Shown piece by piece: positions 9,816-17,952 of a stretch of DNA of 64,000 nucleotides. Both the position numbers and the translations under genes were made by a program. Origin of the DNA: Solobacterium sp. Its GTDB lineage: Bacteria > Bacillota_I > Bacilli_A > Erysipelotrichales > Erysipelotrichaceae. The notes under the pieces were generated by a model. That model saw nothing but the letters and a program-made list of their open reading frames with translations, was not told where the DNA came from and searched no databases. The stretch spans positions 57,192 to 121,191 of the forward strand of contig JAFWNG010000041.1 of the NCBI GenBank assembly GCA_017510405.1, read 5' to 3'. How positions within the stretch are numbered: the first letter of the stretch is position 1; each line of letters starts with the position of its first letter.

Positions 9816-11218
9816 CAGAGCATTCCCTCTGCTTCACTTTCTTTAATTGCTTTGTTCAGCAGATACAGTGCGAATACCGCAGCCAGACCTTCTCCGACCG
9901 GCAGCGCCATGGCCAGTCCCTTTTCGCCCAGGAAATGATCCAGGGTGAACATGAGCGGAATGTAGAAGATCAGTTCCCGCACGAAGGCATGGAGCATCGT
10001 TGCTTTTCCCTTGCCCATTGCCTGCATGCAGTAGGACGTATGGTAGTTGATCAGCTGCACCGGCGAAGCGAAGCAGCGGATGCGCAGGAACAGCGATGCA
10101 TAGCCGATCGTGATCAGCGCCGTTGCGGCATCCTGCGACTTCGTGCTCAGGAACAGCCGTACAAACGGATCGGCCAGCAGCGTGAACATGATAATGCTTA
10201 AGCCGGAGATCACAAGACCGGCAGTACGCGCGGTACGGATCGTTTCCTTCATACGGCTGTGATTGCCGGAGGAATAGTTATATGCCACGATCGGCAGCAT
10301 TCCCTGGCAGATACCGATATTGACAGCGTTGGGAATACGTTCCACTTTCATGACGATTCCCATTCCCGCAAGCACCATGTCACTGTGCGAAGACGCGATG
10401 ATATTGACGCAGATATTCGCCAGGTCAAAGAGACCGGTCAGTAAAGCAGAAGGAATACCTACCGCAAACAGTCCCTTCCGGTTCTGTGCAGTCACAGTCA
10501 GCGCAAGCCGCGGGTCCATGCTCAGCGGTGCTTCTTTTCCTGCCTTTGCATACGCAGCCACCAGATAGACACAGGCGATCGTATTGGACAGTGCCGTGGC
10601 GATCGCCGCACCGGTAACTTCCATTCCCTTCGGAAGCAGCACGAACATGAACAGCGGATCCAGGAAGCAGTTGAGGATACCGCCCATGCTTAAGCCTGTG
10701 CTGGCTTTTCCGGAGAAGCCGGCATTGCGCAGAAGATGCGCCGAAGCCAGTGACAGGATCGACGGGATCCCGCCGATCACGACCACGATCAGCGCATAGC
10801 TTTTCGCGTAATCCAGCGTCGCTGCAGATGCGCCGAGGAACTTCAGCAGCGGTGTCAGGAAGATTCCTATCAGCGCCGCATAAACTGCCGCAATGCATAC
10901 CGCACCCCAGAAACTGAACGCACTGACTGCCTTCGCCTCTTTTTCTTTCCGGGCACCCATCAGTCTGGCAACAAGACTGCCGCCGCCGATGCCGAACAGA
11001 TTGGACAGCGCCACGTTCATCATGACCATCGTCAGGGTGACCGACGTTGCGGCCATCATATAGGAGTTCCCGGTACGCCCGATAAAGAACGCATCCACCA
11101 TGTTGTATACCAGATTGATGATCTGACTGATGATCGTCGGCACCGCCATGATGCGCAGTGCCTTCGGCACCGGTGTTTCCGCAAACAGTTTCTGTTTATT
11201 GATCGTTTCTTTTGTCAT
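9815..11218 (-). CDS. MATE-family efflux transporter
   Basis: 467 aa with about 12 hydrophobic segments. Opening residues (TPVPKALRIMAVPTIISQI...VYNMVDAFFIGR) are characteristic of MepA/DinF-like MATE pumps, followed by GIGGGSLVARLMG. These export drugs or metabolites coupled to Na+ or H+. Single gene with its own terminator. Substrate unknown. Confidence 0.92.
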   Translation of the reverse strand: MTKETINKQKLFAETPVPKALRIMAVPTIISQIINLVYNMVDAFFIGRTGNSYMMAATSVTLTMVMMNVALSNLFGIGGGSLVARLMGARKEKEAKAVSAFSFWGAVCIAAVYAALIGIFLTPLLKFLGASAATLDYAKSYALIVVVIGGIPSILSLASAHLLRNAGFSGKASTGLSMGGILNCFLDPLFMFVLLPKGMEVTGAAIATALSNTIACVYLVAAYAKAGKEAPLSMDPRLALTVTAQNRKGLFAVGIPSALLTGLFDLANICVNIIASSHSDMVLAGMGIVMKVERIPNAVNIGICQGMLPIVAYNYSSGNHSRMKETIRTARTAGLVISGLSIIMFTLLADPFVRLFLSTKSQDAATALITIGYASLFLRIRCFASPVQLINYHTSYCMQAMGKGKATMLHAFVRELIFYIPLMFTLDHFLGEKGLAMALPVGEGLAAVFALYLLNKAIKESEAEGML

Positions 11219-11464
11219 TGTTTTTCCCCGCTTTTCTTACGGATACCGCTCAATCATAGCACAAAAAAGCAGTGAACTGTATCTTCGCCGCTTACACTTC
11301 CGGCACACCGCCGCCCGTCTGATCTGTATCGTCCGCGGAAAATACTCTGTAAATACAAACATTGATCTATGGTTAATGATTATTCCGCGTATAGTCTGCT
11401 ACAATGAAAAAAACGCTTTCTGACGAATCACGATCATACAAGAATCATTTGAAGGAGAATAACT

Positions 11465-13387
11465 ATGCATTTCACTGTATCTTCGTTCAGAAGCCGGAAG
11501 ATTCCGGCATTCCTGACAGCCTTTGCAATCGCTGCATCGTCGGTTTCTGCTATGGGCATCCAGCCTGTGCACGCGGACGGCGAAGGCCCGGTGATCACCG
11601 TCCAGCCGCAGGACGTGGAAGTAAAATATCCCGAAGGCGCGTCTTTCCATGTCGAAGTAGCCAATCCGGAAGATGTCGCGTCCTATGAGTGGGAAGTCTA
11701 TGACCAGAACAGCACCCTGAAGCTGACAAACGGATCGACGATCTACACCGACACCCTGGTATTCCCTGCCACTGCCATGGACTATCCGGATCTTGACTGC
11801 CGCTGCATCATCACCGATAAGAACGGCAACAAGACCGTCTCGGAATACGGCACCCTGTATGTCACAAACAAGGAGGAATACAAGACCGTTCTGTATGTCG
11901 GAGAATATGCCGTTAATCCGGGCGAAACATTCGACATTTCTACAACGGCGCTCGGTACCGGGAAAGTCATCTTTGACAAAGACGGAACGAACATTACGCT
12001 GGACAATATCAATATCGATACGACGAACTATGTCAACGATGTCCTGTTTGCGAATTCTTTAGGACTCATGCTGTACCGCCGGCACAGTATCGAACCGGAG
12101 TATTACTTCCATCTTGTCGGCAAAAATGTAATCAAAAATACATTCTATGATCCGGAATACAACGCGGCAGGAATCGAGTTCAATTCCTTCTTCGCCTGCA
12201 GTGAAGATCCCAATGCACCGACCGTCCGCATCGACGGTGACGGATCGCTGGAAATGTACGGCGGAAGCAATATTATCTACAGTGATGCGAACATTGAGAT
12301 CGCTGCCAAAGTATACGGCAATTCCAATTCCGATATTTTCTCGGACGGCATCACCTGCCGCAATTTCATCCTCGACAGCTTCGGTGATCTCACACTGGAA
12401 GTCAACGGCACCGGCATCTTCTCCCACGGTGACATTCGCTTCCTGAATGGATCAAAGGCCAATATCACTTCCAGACCGGCACGTGTTTCCGTCGGCGCAA
12501 CCACCAAGAATATTCTTTATCTCCCCGGCTCCGTTTATCTGAACGGCGCGGAGGTCAATATCAAAGGCATTGCCGATCCCGAACGCTTCCTTCCGTATGA
12601 GCGCTACCTGGCAACCTTCTGCGGCATTGCTATGGAGAACGACGGCGGCGTGAATCTCGATAAGAGCAAGCTGACGATCGATATTGAAGCACTTCCTTCG
12701 GAAGAACAGTTCGCCGTGAACTTCAACGGTCTTGTCGGAGGCGAAGACGGCAGCTATCTCAATCTGACCAATGATTCCGTACTGCACATCAATATGAACG
12801 CGCCGGGCATCTTAGGCACAGCAGGCATCTACCTGCCGGGCGCGATCACAGTTGAAAAAGACTGCGGGCTCACAGTCAATGTTCTGGCATCCGGTGAAGT
12901 CTTCGGCATTCAGTGTGACAAAGAGTTCAATGTAACAGACGCAAATGTAAATGTCGAACTGAAGTCTGACACAGACGAAGCTGCCTACGGCATCGCGACA
13001 GGCGGCACACAGATCATCCTGAACGCTCCTGTTTACAGCGTTCATTCCATTGCACCAAACGGTGTCGCATTTGCGGCGGATACCGGTGAGCGCGGAGAAG
13101 AAGCTTCTGCTTATGAAAAAGACTACACAGCGTCATTCATCAAGTTAGGAGGCAAGGCTGCTGTCACTTCTCCGAGAAAGAGCGAGATCAGTGTCTGCGG
13201 TATTCCGGGCTACGGTTCCTTCATCAAGGCCGAAGTCATCTACGATTCCGCCGATACGACAAAGCCGGCTACCGATGTGCTCATCGGCGTCCCGGGCAGC
13301 TCTGTTCCGATCCTGCCGATCGTCGGCGTCGGCGCAGCGATCGTACTGCTTGCCTGCCTCTATTTCTTCAAACGCAAAAAAGCATAA
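11465..13387 (+). CDS. Large secreted, membrane-anchored surface protein
   Basis: 640 aa. Signal peptide at residues 1-37 (cleavage probably after VHA). Residues ~42-130 look like an Ig-like domain (VITVQPQDVEV...YEWEVYDQN), followed by a long repetitive beta-rich region (~150-560) with many short Asn/Gly/Asp-rich strands, probably a beta-helix. It ends in a hydrophobic helix (~613-633) and FKRKKA, a stop-transfer anchor. There is no LPxTG-type motif in front of it. The ribosome site GAAGGAG precedes the ATG. Function unknown; an adhesion or polysaccharide-binding role is possible but unproven. Confidence 0.85.
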   Translation: MHFTVSSFRSRKIPAFLTAFAIAASSVSAMGIQPVHADGEGPVITVQPQDVEVKYPEGASFHVEVANPEDVASYEWEVYDQNSTLKLTNGSTIYTDTLVFPATAMDYPDLDCRCIITDKNGNKTVSEYGTLYVTNKEEYKTVLYVGEYAVNPGETFDISTTALGTGKVIFDKDGTNITLDNINIDTTNYVNDVLFANSLGLMLYRRHSIEPEYYFHLVGKNVIKNTFYDPEYNAAGIEFNSFFACSEDPNAPTVRIDGDGSLEMYGGSNIIYSDANIEIAAKVYGNSNSDIFSDGITCRNFILDSFGDLTLEVNGTGIFSHGDIRFLNGSKANITSRPARVSVGATTKNILYLPGSVYLNGAEVNIKGIADPERFLPYERYLATFCGIAMENDGGVNLDKSKLTIDIEALPSEEQFAVNFNGLVGGEDGSYLNLTNDSVLHINMNAPGILGTAGIYLPGAITVEKDCGLTVNVLASGEVFGIQCDKEFNVTDANVNVELKSDTDEAAYGIATGGTQIILNAPVYSVHSIAPNGVAFAADTGERGEEASAYEKDYTASFIKLGGKAAVTSPRKSEISVCGIPGYGSFIKAEVIYDSADTTKPATDVLIGVPGSSVPILPIVGVGAAIVLLACLYFFKRKKA

Positions 13388-13403
13388 GCGTATCTGCCTG
13401 TAA

Positions 13404-13436
13404 AAAGATGGACCGGCTGCGGTCCATCTTTTCTTT
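13404..13436. terminator. Bidirectional terminator between two convergent genes
   Basis: Stem AAAGATGGACC/GGTCCATCTTT with 6-nt loop; T-rich on both sides. It serves both the surface protein (plus) and the SpoIIE-type phosphatase (minus). Confidence 0.9.
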
Positions 13437-13447
13437 TGCGCAAATGC

Positions 13448-15100
13448 TTATGCCTGTTTCCCGTTGTATACGAAACACATCATCGTCATATCGTCAAACT
13501 GCGGCGCTTCTCCCACGAACTCGTCCACTTTCATGGCGATGTCGGTAAGAACATGTTCCGGTGTATCTGTTCTGCCGCTGTTGAGCGCTTCCACCATGCG
13601 ATCATTTCCAAACAGTTCCTCCTGTTCGTTGGCAGCTTCCGGAAGACCGTCGGTATACAGGAACAGCATGCTTCCCTTTTCCAGCTGCAGTTCATATTCG
13701 CTGTATCTCACATCTTCCATACCGCCTACGACAAAGCCGTGTTTGTCTTTGTACAGTTCGAACGGTCCGTCCGGCTTCTTCAGCACCGGATATTCATGTC
13801 CGGCGTTGACGGCGGTAAGCAGGCCTGTATTCAGATCCAGGATGCCCATCCAGACGGTCACGAACATTTCCATCGTATTATTGGCACAGATCGAGTCGTT
13901 GACCGACGTCAGCACTTCTTTCGGACTCTGGCCTGCCAGTGTATAGTTGCGGATCATGTTTTCCGTCAGCATCATGAACAGCGCGCCGGGAATTCCCTTG
14001 CCGGAAACATCCGCGATGACCAGCGCCAGGTGATCGTCGTCGGTCAGGAAGAAGTCATAGAAATCGCCGCCGACTTCTTTTGCCGGATTCATGCCGGCGT
14101 AGATATCAAAGTCATTCCGTTCCGGGAACGGCGGGAACTGACTCGGCAGCATCGCTTCCTGGATACGCGCGGCAAGATGCAGCTCGGTACGCAGACGCTC
14201 CTGCTCTGTCGTGATCTTCACATTTTCCTGAATATACTGCTTCAGACTGTGGTCCATTTCCTCAAAGGACTGGGACAGCGATTCGATCTCATCGCCGGTA
14301 TGGATCTCCAGTTTGAACGGTTCATCACTGTTCAGATTCCTGATCAGATTCTTCGTTGCTGTCTCCAGAGAAGTCACCGGCTCGATCAGCTTACTGCGGA
14401 CAACACGGTAAAAGACAGCGATTCCCACGGTCAGGATGAATGCCACGGCAATGAACAGATTCAGGATCAGGTGACGCAGTTCTTTGTAAATACGGTCCAC
14501 CGGGATATCCAGACCGACCAGCGCGACCGGTATCCCGTCATTTCCTCTGACGATGGAAATCGCCGTGGCCAGTTTTTCCTTGCTGTTCTGATGAAGACCG
14601 ATGATAAAGTCGCTTTCCCACTCAGGGTGCTGCAACAGCTCCAGAAACGCTTCTTTTTCACCCTCCCGGTATGGTCTGCTCTCTTTGATGCCCATACTCT
14701 GTTCGTATAATTCCTCACCCAGATCCTCTTCTGTTTCAAAGTCTGTCCAGTAATAGTCGATAATATACATTACGCTGTCTTCCTGCGGTACGATCAGATA
14801 GACATTGCGGAACTTGCCGTATTCGATCGCTGAGCTTAACAGCCACGCTATACTGGAAATCTCATTGGGAATTTCATCGGTATCTGACTTTACAATTTCT
14901 TCCACAATGATACCCGAAACATTATCGGCGACCAGTTCCACATAAGAATAGGCATACTCTGTATAAGAGTCGATACTCATACGGTACATCTGAAAGCCGG
15001 CCGCACCAAGTGTGCCAAGGAAAAGAAACAGTCCAAGCACAAGCATGGCTGTTACACTTTTGACTGCCAGCGGTTTTCTCTTTTTTATCTGATCTGCCAT
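13448..15100 (-). CDS. Membrane sensor PP2C-type phosphatase (HAMP-SpoIIE)
   Basis: 550 aa. Transmembrane helix ~19-40, an extracellular sensing region to ~210, a second helix ~212-232, a HAMP domain (~235-290) with following coiled coil, then a SpoIIE/RsbU phosphatase domain (~325-545). Metal-binding acids are seen in GGDFYDFF, VIADVSGKG and FLYTDGLPEA. The family dephosphorylates anti-anti-sigma factors or similar targets in response to an outside signal. No anti-sigma or STAS gene is next to it, so its partner lies elsewhere. Confidence 0.92.
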   Translation of the reverse strand: MADQIKKRKPLAVKSVTAMLVLGLFLFLGTLGAAGFQMYRMSIDSYTEYAYSYVELVADNVSGIIVEEIVKSDTDEIPNEISSIAWLLSSAIEYGKFRNVYLIVPQEDSVMYIIDYYWTDFETEEDLGEELYEQSMGIKESRPYREGEKEAFLELLQHPEWESDFIIGLHQNSKEKLATAISIVRGNDGIPVALVGLDIPVDRIYKELRHLILNLFIAVAFILTVGIAVFYRVVRSKLIEPVTSLETATKNLIRNLNSDEPFKLEIHTGDEIESLSQSFEEMDHSLKQYIQENVKITTEQERLRTELHLAARIQEAMLPSQFPPFPERNDFDIYAGMNPAKEVGGDFYDFFLTDDDHLALVIADVSGKGIPGALFMMLTENMIRNYTLAGQSPKEVLTSVNDSICANNTMEMFVTVWMGILDLNTGLLTAVNAGHEYPVLKKPDGPFELYKDKHGFVVGGMEDVRYSEYELQLEKGSMLFLYTDGLPEAANEQEELFGNDRMVEALNSGRTDTPEHVLTDIAMKVDEFVGEAPQFDDMTMMCFVYNGKQA

Positions 15101-15180
15101 ATTAACGGTCCTTTATTGTTTCGAATGATTTGTGTATCTATTATAGAGTAATTTCATATTGTTGTCTTTGCACGGAATGT

Positions 15181-15210
15181 AAAGAAAAAGAAACGTCCGA
15201 CGGACGTTTC
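15181..15210 (-). terminator. Terminator of the ManA-ROK fusion gene
   Basis: Minus-strand 9-bp perfect stem GAAACGTCC/GGACGTTTC with a 3-nt loop, followed by TTTTTCTTT. Confidence 0.85.
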
Positions 15211-15218
15211 CCGGGAAA

Positions 15219-17063
15219 TCAGAGATTTGCAGCGCCGATCATGCCGGCAGTTTCTTTCAGCATGGCTGTGCGCAGTTCCGGTATATTGCCGTGTACGCCG
15301 CCGAAGCTTTCTTCCTTCATCATCTCCCGCAGCGCCGGAAGGATCCGCTCCGCATACGGTGACAGCATTCCCCCGATCAGGATCAACTGGGGACGGAAGA
15401 GATTAACAATATTGACGATGCCGGTCCCGAGCATCTCTGTATACTGACGGATGATCTCCTGAAGCTCGGGATCCTGGTCATCCGCGAAGATCTCTTCCGG
15501 CGTCATCTGCTTTCCTTTGGCCTTCGAAGCTGCTTTTGTGAGCGCCGGTACGGACGCATACGCTTCCAGACACCCTCTTCTGCCGCACGTGCACGGTCTG
15601 CCGGCTGAGCGGACGACCATATGTCCGATCTCACTGCCGCCCATGATGCCGCCTTCAAACACCTGTCCGTTCAGGATGATTCCGCCGCCGACGCCGTTTC
15701 CAAGCGTAAACAGTACAACATCGCTGTACTCCCGTCCTGCACCGGCTGTCGCTTCGCCCAGCGCCGCGCAGTCTGCGTCATTGGCAATGCGGACCGGACA
15801 CGGGATCACTTTGCCGAGGATATCACGCAAAGCCACGTTTTCCCAGCGCAGATTGTTGGAATAGATGACTTTGCCGCTCTGGCGGTCGATCGTCCCCGGT
15901 ACGCCGACGCCGGCGCCGATGCACTGATCCAGCGGGACATTGTTGTTTTCCAGCAGTGCCAGCGTTTCCTGCGCAGCGGTCTCAATGATCTCTTCAGCTG
16001 TTTTTGTGCGGTCGGTCGCATAGTTTTTCTCCGCGATCAGTTCGTTCTGGTCATTCACCAGACCGATCTGTGTCCGGGCAGAGCCGATGACGATGCCGGC
16101 ACGGATCGGATTTGCTTTCTCACGGATCGTTGTCAGCAGCGCGTCGCATTTTCCTTCAATCGAATAATCCCCGCTTCCAGCCGGCAGGAAGATACTGTCG
16201 CCTTTACGGTACGCTACCGTCTCGCCGCCGCTGCGTATCCTTCCTTCTCCGTCCAGAATCAGCACCGACAGGAATGATTCCTCATTGACCGTACCCTGCA
16301 TACGATAGGTCAGACGTCCGTCCAGATCCAGTTTATCCACGGTGAAGTAGTCACAGTCCGCAATGTGCGGATAATTTTCGCCTCTCTGCACGATCGGCAC
16401 GCGGTTTGTGACCGCAAGTGCCTTTTCAATGTGCAGGTCACGCTTGCGTCCGTCCTTGCCGACCCGGCCGTAGTCATAGACACGGTAGGTGACATTGGAA
16501 TTCTGCTGAATCTCTGCGATCAGGATGCCTTTTCCGATCGCATGAAGCGTACCGGACTCAATAAACAATGTATCGCCTTTATGTACTTCGACCGGATTCA
16601 GCACTTCCAGCAGCGTATTCGTACGGATGCGCTCGGCGAACTCTTCTTTGGAGATCTCCTGCCGGAACCCGTAGTACAGATACGCACCCGGTTCCGCATC
16701 CAGCACATACCACATCTCCGTTTTCCCGTACTGTCCTTCGTTCTGCAGGGCATAGCCGTTCGACGGATGCACCTGAATGCTGAGATTGTCTTTCGCATCG
16801 ATGAACTTCGTCAGGATGGGGAATTCGCGGAATCTGCGGCAGTGTGTGCCGAGTACTTCCATGCCGTTTTCATCAATGAACTCTTTCAGTGTTCTGCCGG
16901 CATGCAGTCCTTCCGCAATGACCGACGGTCCGTCCGGATGACAGGACAGTTCCCATGCCTCCGCCAGAATGTCTCCGTCGTATTCCACATTGTATTCGTT
17001 TTTCAGACGCTGCCCGCCCCACAGGTAATCCTTGCATGCAGGCTTCAGTTTCAATACTGTCAT
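15219..17063 (-). CDS. Fused class I mannose-6-phosphate isomerase and ROK-family sugar kinase
   Basis: 614 aa from the ATG at 17063; a TTG 15 bp upstream is part of the GAGGG ribosome site. Residues ~1-315 are a type I phosphomannose isomerase (YLWGG start; zinc ligands in QVHPS, KTEMW and SGTLHAIGKG). Residues ~318-614 are a complete ROK domain with GVGVPG, NDADCAALGE, the ROK signature GNGVGGGII and the zinc motif CTCGRRGCLE. One protein could thus phosphorylate mannose (or glucose/fructose) and convert the product toward fructose-6-phosphate. No frameshift is visible at the junction. Single gene; substrate specificity is inferred. Confidence 0.9.
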   Translation of the reverse strand: MTVLKLKPACKDYLWGGQRLKNEYNVEYDGDILAEAWELSCHPDGPSVIAEGLHAGRTLKEFIDENGMEVLGTHCRRFREFPILTKFIDAKDNLSIQVHPSNGYALQNEGQYGKTEMWYVLDAEPGAYLYYGFRQEISKEEFAERIRTNTLLEVLNPVEVHKGDTLFIESGTLHAIGKGILIAEIQQNSNVTYRVYDYGRVGKDGRKRDLHIEKALAVTNRVPIVQRGENYPHIADCDYFTVDKLDLDGRLTYRMQGTVNEESFLSVLILDGEGRIRSGGETVAYRKGDSIFLPAGSGDYSIEGKCDALLTTIREKANPIRAGIVIGSARTQIGLVNDQNELIAEKNYATDRTKTAEEIIETAAQETLALLENNNVPLDQCIGAGVGVPGTIDRQSGKVIYSNNLRWENVALRDILGKVIPCPVRIANDADCAALGEATAGAGREYSDVVLFTLGNGVGGGIILNGQVFEGGIMGGSEIGHMVVRSAGRPCTCGRRGCLEAYASVPALTKAASKAKGKQMTPEEIFADDQDPELQEIIRQYTEMLGTGIVNIVNLFRPQLILIGGMLSPYAERILPALREMMKEESFGGVHGNIPELRTAMLKETAGMIGAANL

Positions 17064-17201
17064 ATGATGATCCCTCAATTACTTCTTTTTCTGTATTTTA
17101 CACTGTGTCCGGCGCTTCCGTCTTTATCATCTGCCCCGGAAACTGCATGAATCCGTCTGCCGAAGTCATCTTCGTGACATCTGTCACCCGCAAAAGCAGA
17201 A

Positions 17202-17231
17202 TAAAAAGCATATGCGTTCAATGCATATGCT
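17202..17231 (-). terminator. Terminator of the gene at 17246-17866
   Basis: Minus-strand 9-bp perfect stem AGCATATGC/GCATATGCT, 7-nt loop, TTTTTATT tail. Confidence 0.85.
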
Positions 17232-17245
17232 CTGATTCATAGGAT

Positions 17246-17866
17246 TCAGTCTTCAAATTCGATTTCCAGATCTTTGAAGAATGCCTCAGTGCCGATCTCA
17301 GAGAAGAAGCCGACCGATCCGCATGCGTCCGCACCGTGCTTCATATGGGAAACCGTCAGTACCGGTTCTTCCGCACCATTGAGATAGAACGCAGCGGTTT
17401 CATCATGGATCACGGCTTTCAGCTCTGCCCATTCATCCAGCACAACATCCATCGGTGCCTCATACTGTGTAATGCCGAATTCCCGGAAATACGCGAACGT
17501 ATATCCCGGATACGAGAAATACTGGCAGCCGTGCGCACGGCGTACCGGATCATCAGTCATTGCATTGGTCGGACGGATATAGAATGATTCAAACTCACTG
17601 GCATCCGGATTAACGCGGTAGACGATTCCGATGAATCCTCTGGCAAAATCCGGTGCGTCCGGCAGAAGGCGGCTCAGCATTTTCACTTTGATCGTTCCGT
17701 TATGGAAATCACAGTCCTTCAGCATAGACAGCGTATTCTCATCAAACTGCATGATCTTATCTGCCTTGACCACCCGGATCACTTTTTCACCGTCCAGGGT
17801 CACATCGCTGCAGTCGGTATAAAGGTTTCGGTACAGTTCTGCACTTGTTTCATATTGTTTGCGCAT
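17246..17866 (-). CDS. Concanavalin-like beta-sandwich protein of unknown function
   Basis: 206 aa, no signal peptide. The text (FHNGTIKVKM, FARGFIGIVYRVN, ESFYIRPTNA, ELKAVIHDETAAFYLNG, SVGFFSEIGTEAFFKDLEI) follows the pattern of LamG/DUF1080-like beta-sandwich domains that bind or cleave sugars. It lacks an obvious catalytic motif. Single gene with its own promoter and terminator. I cannot assign a substrate. Confidence 0.75.
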   Translation of the reverse strand: MRKQYETSAELYRNLYTDCSDVTLDGEKVIRVVKADKIMQFDENTLSMLKDCDFHNGTIKVKMLSRLLPDAPDFARGFIGIVYRVNPDASEFESFYIRPTNAMTDDPVRRAHGCQYFSYPGYTFAYFREFGITQYEAPMDVVLDEWAELKAVIHDETAAFYLNGAEEPVLTVSHMKHGADACGSVGFFSEIGTEAFFKDLEIEFED

Positions 17867-17885
17867 CGTTCATCCTCCTGTCCGC

Positions 17886-17914
17886 ATTATAACATAATAT
17901 TTTACGTATCATAA
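17886..17914 (-). promoter_or_regulatory. Promoter of the beta-sandwich protein gene
   Basis: Minus strand: TTATGA (17909-17914), 17 bp, TATAAT (17886-17891), about 20 bp before the ATG. The -10 is perfect, the -35 weak. Confidence 0.5.
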
Positions 17915-17952
17915 CCGCCCGGGAATCCTCCGTATGATACTCTGCAGAGTCA

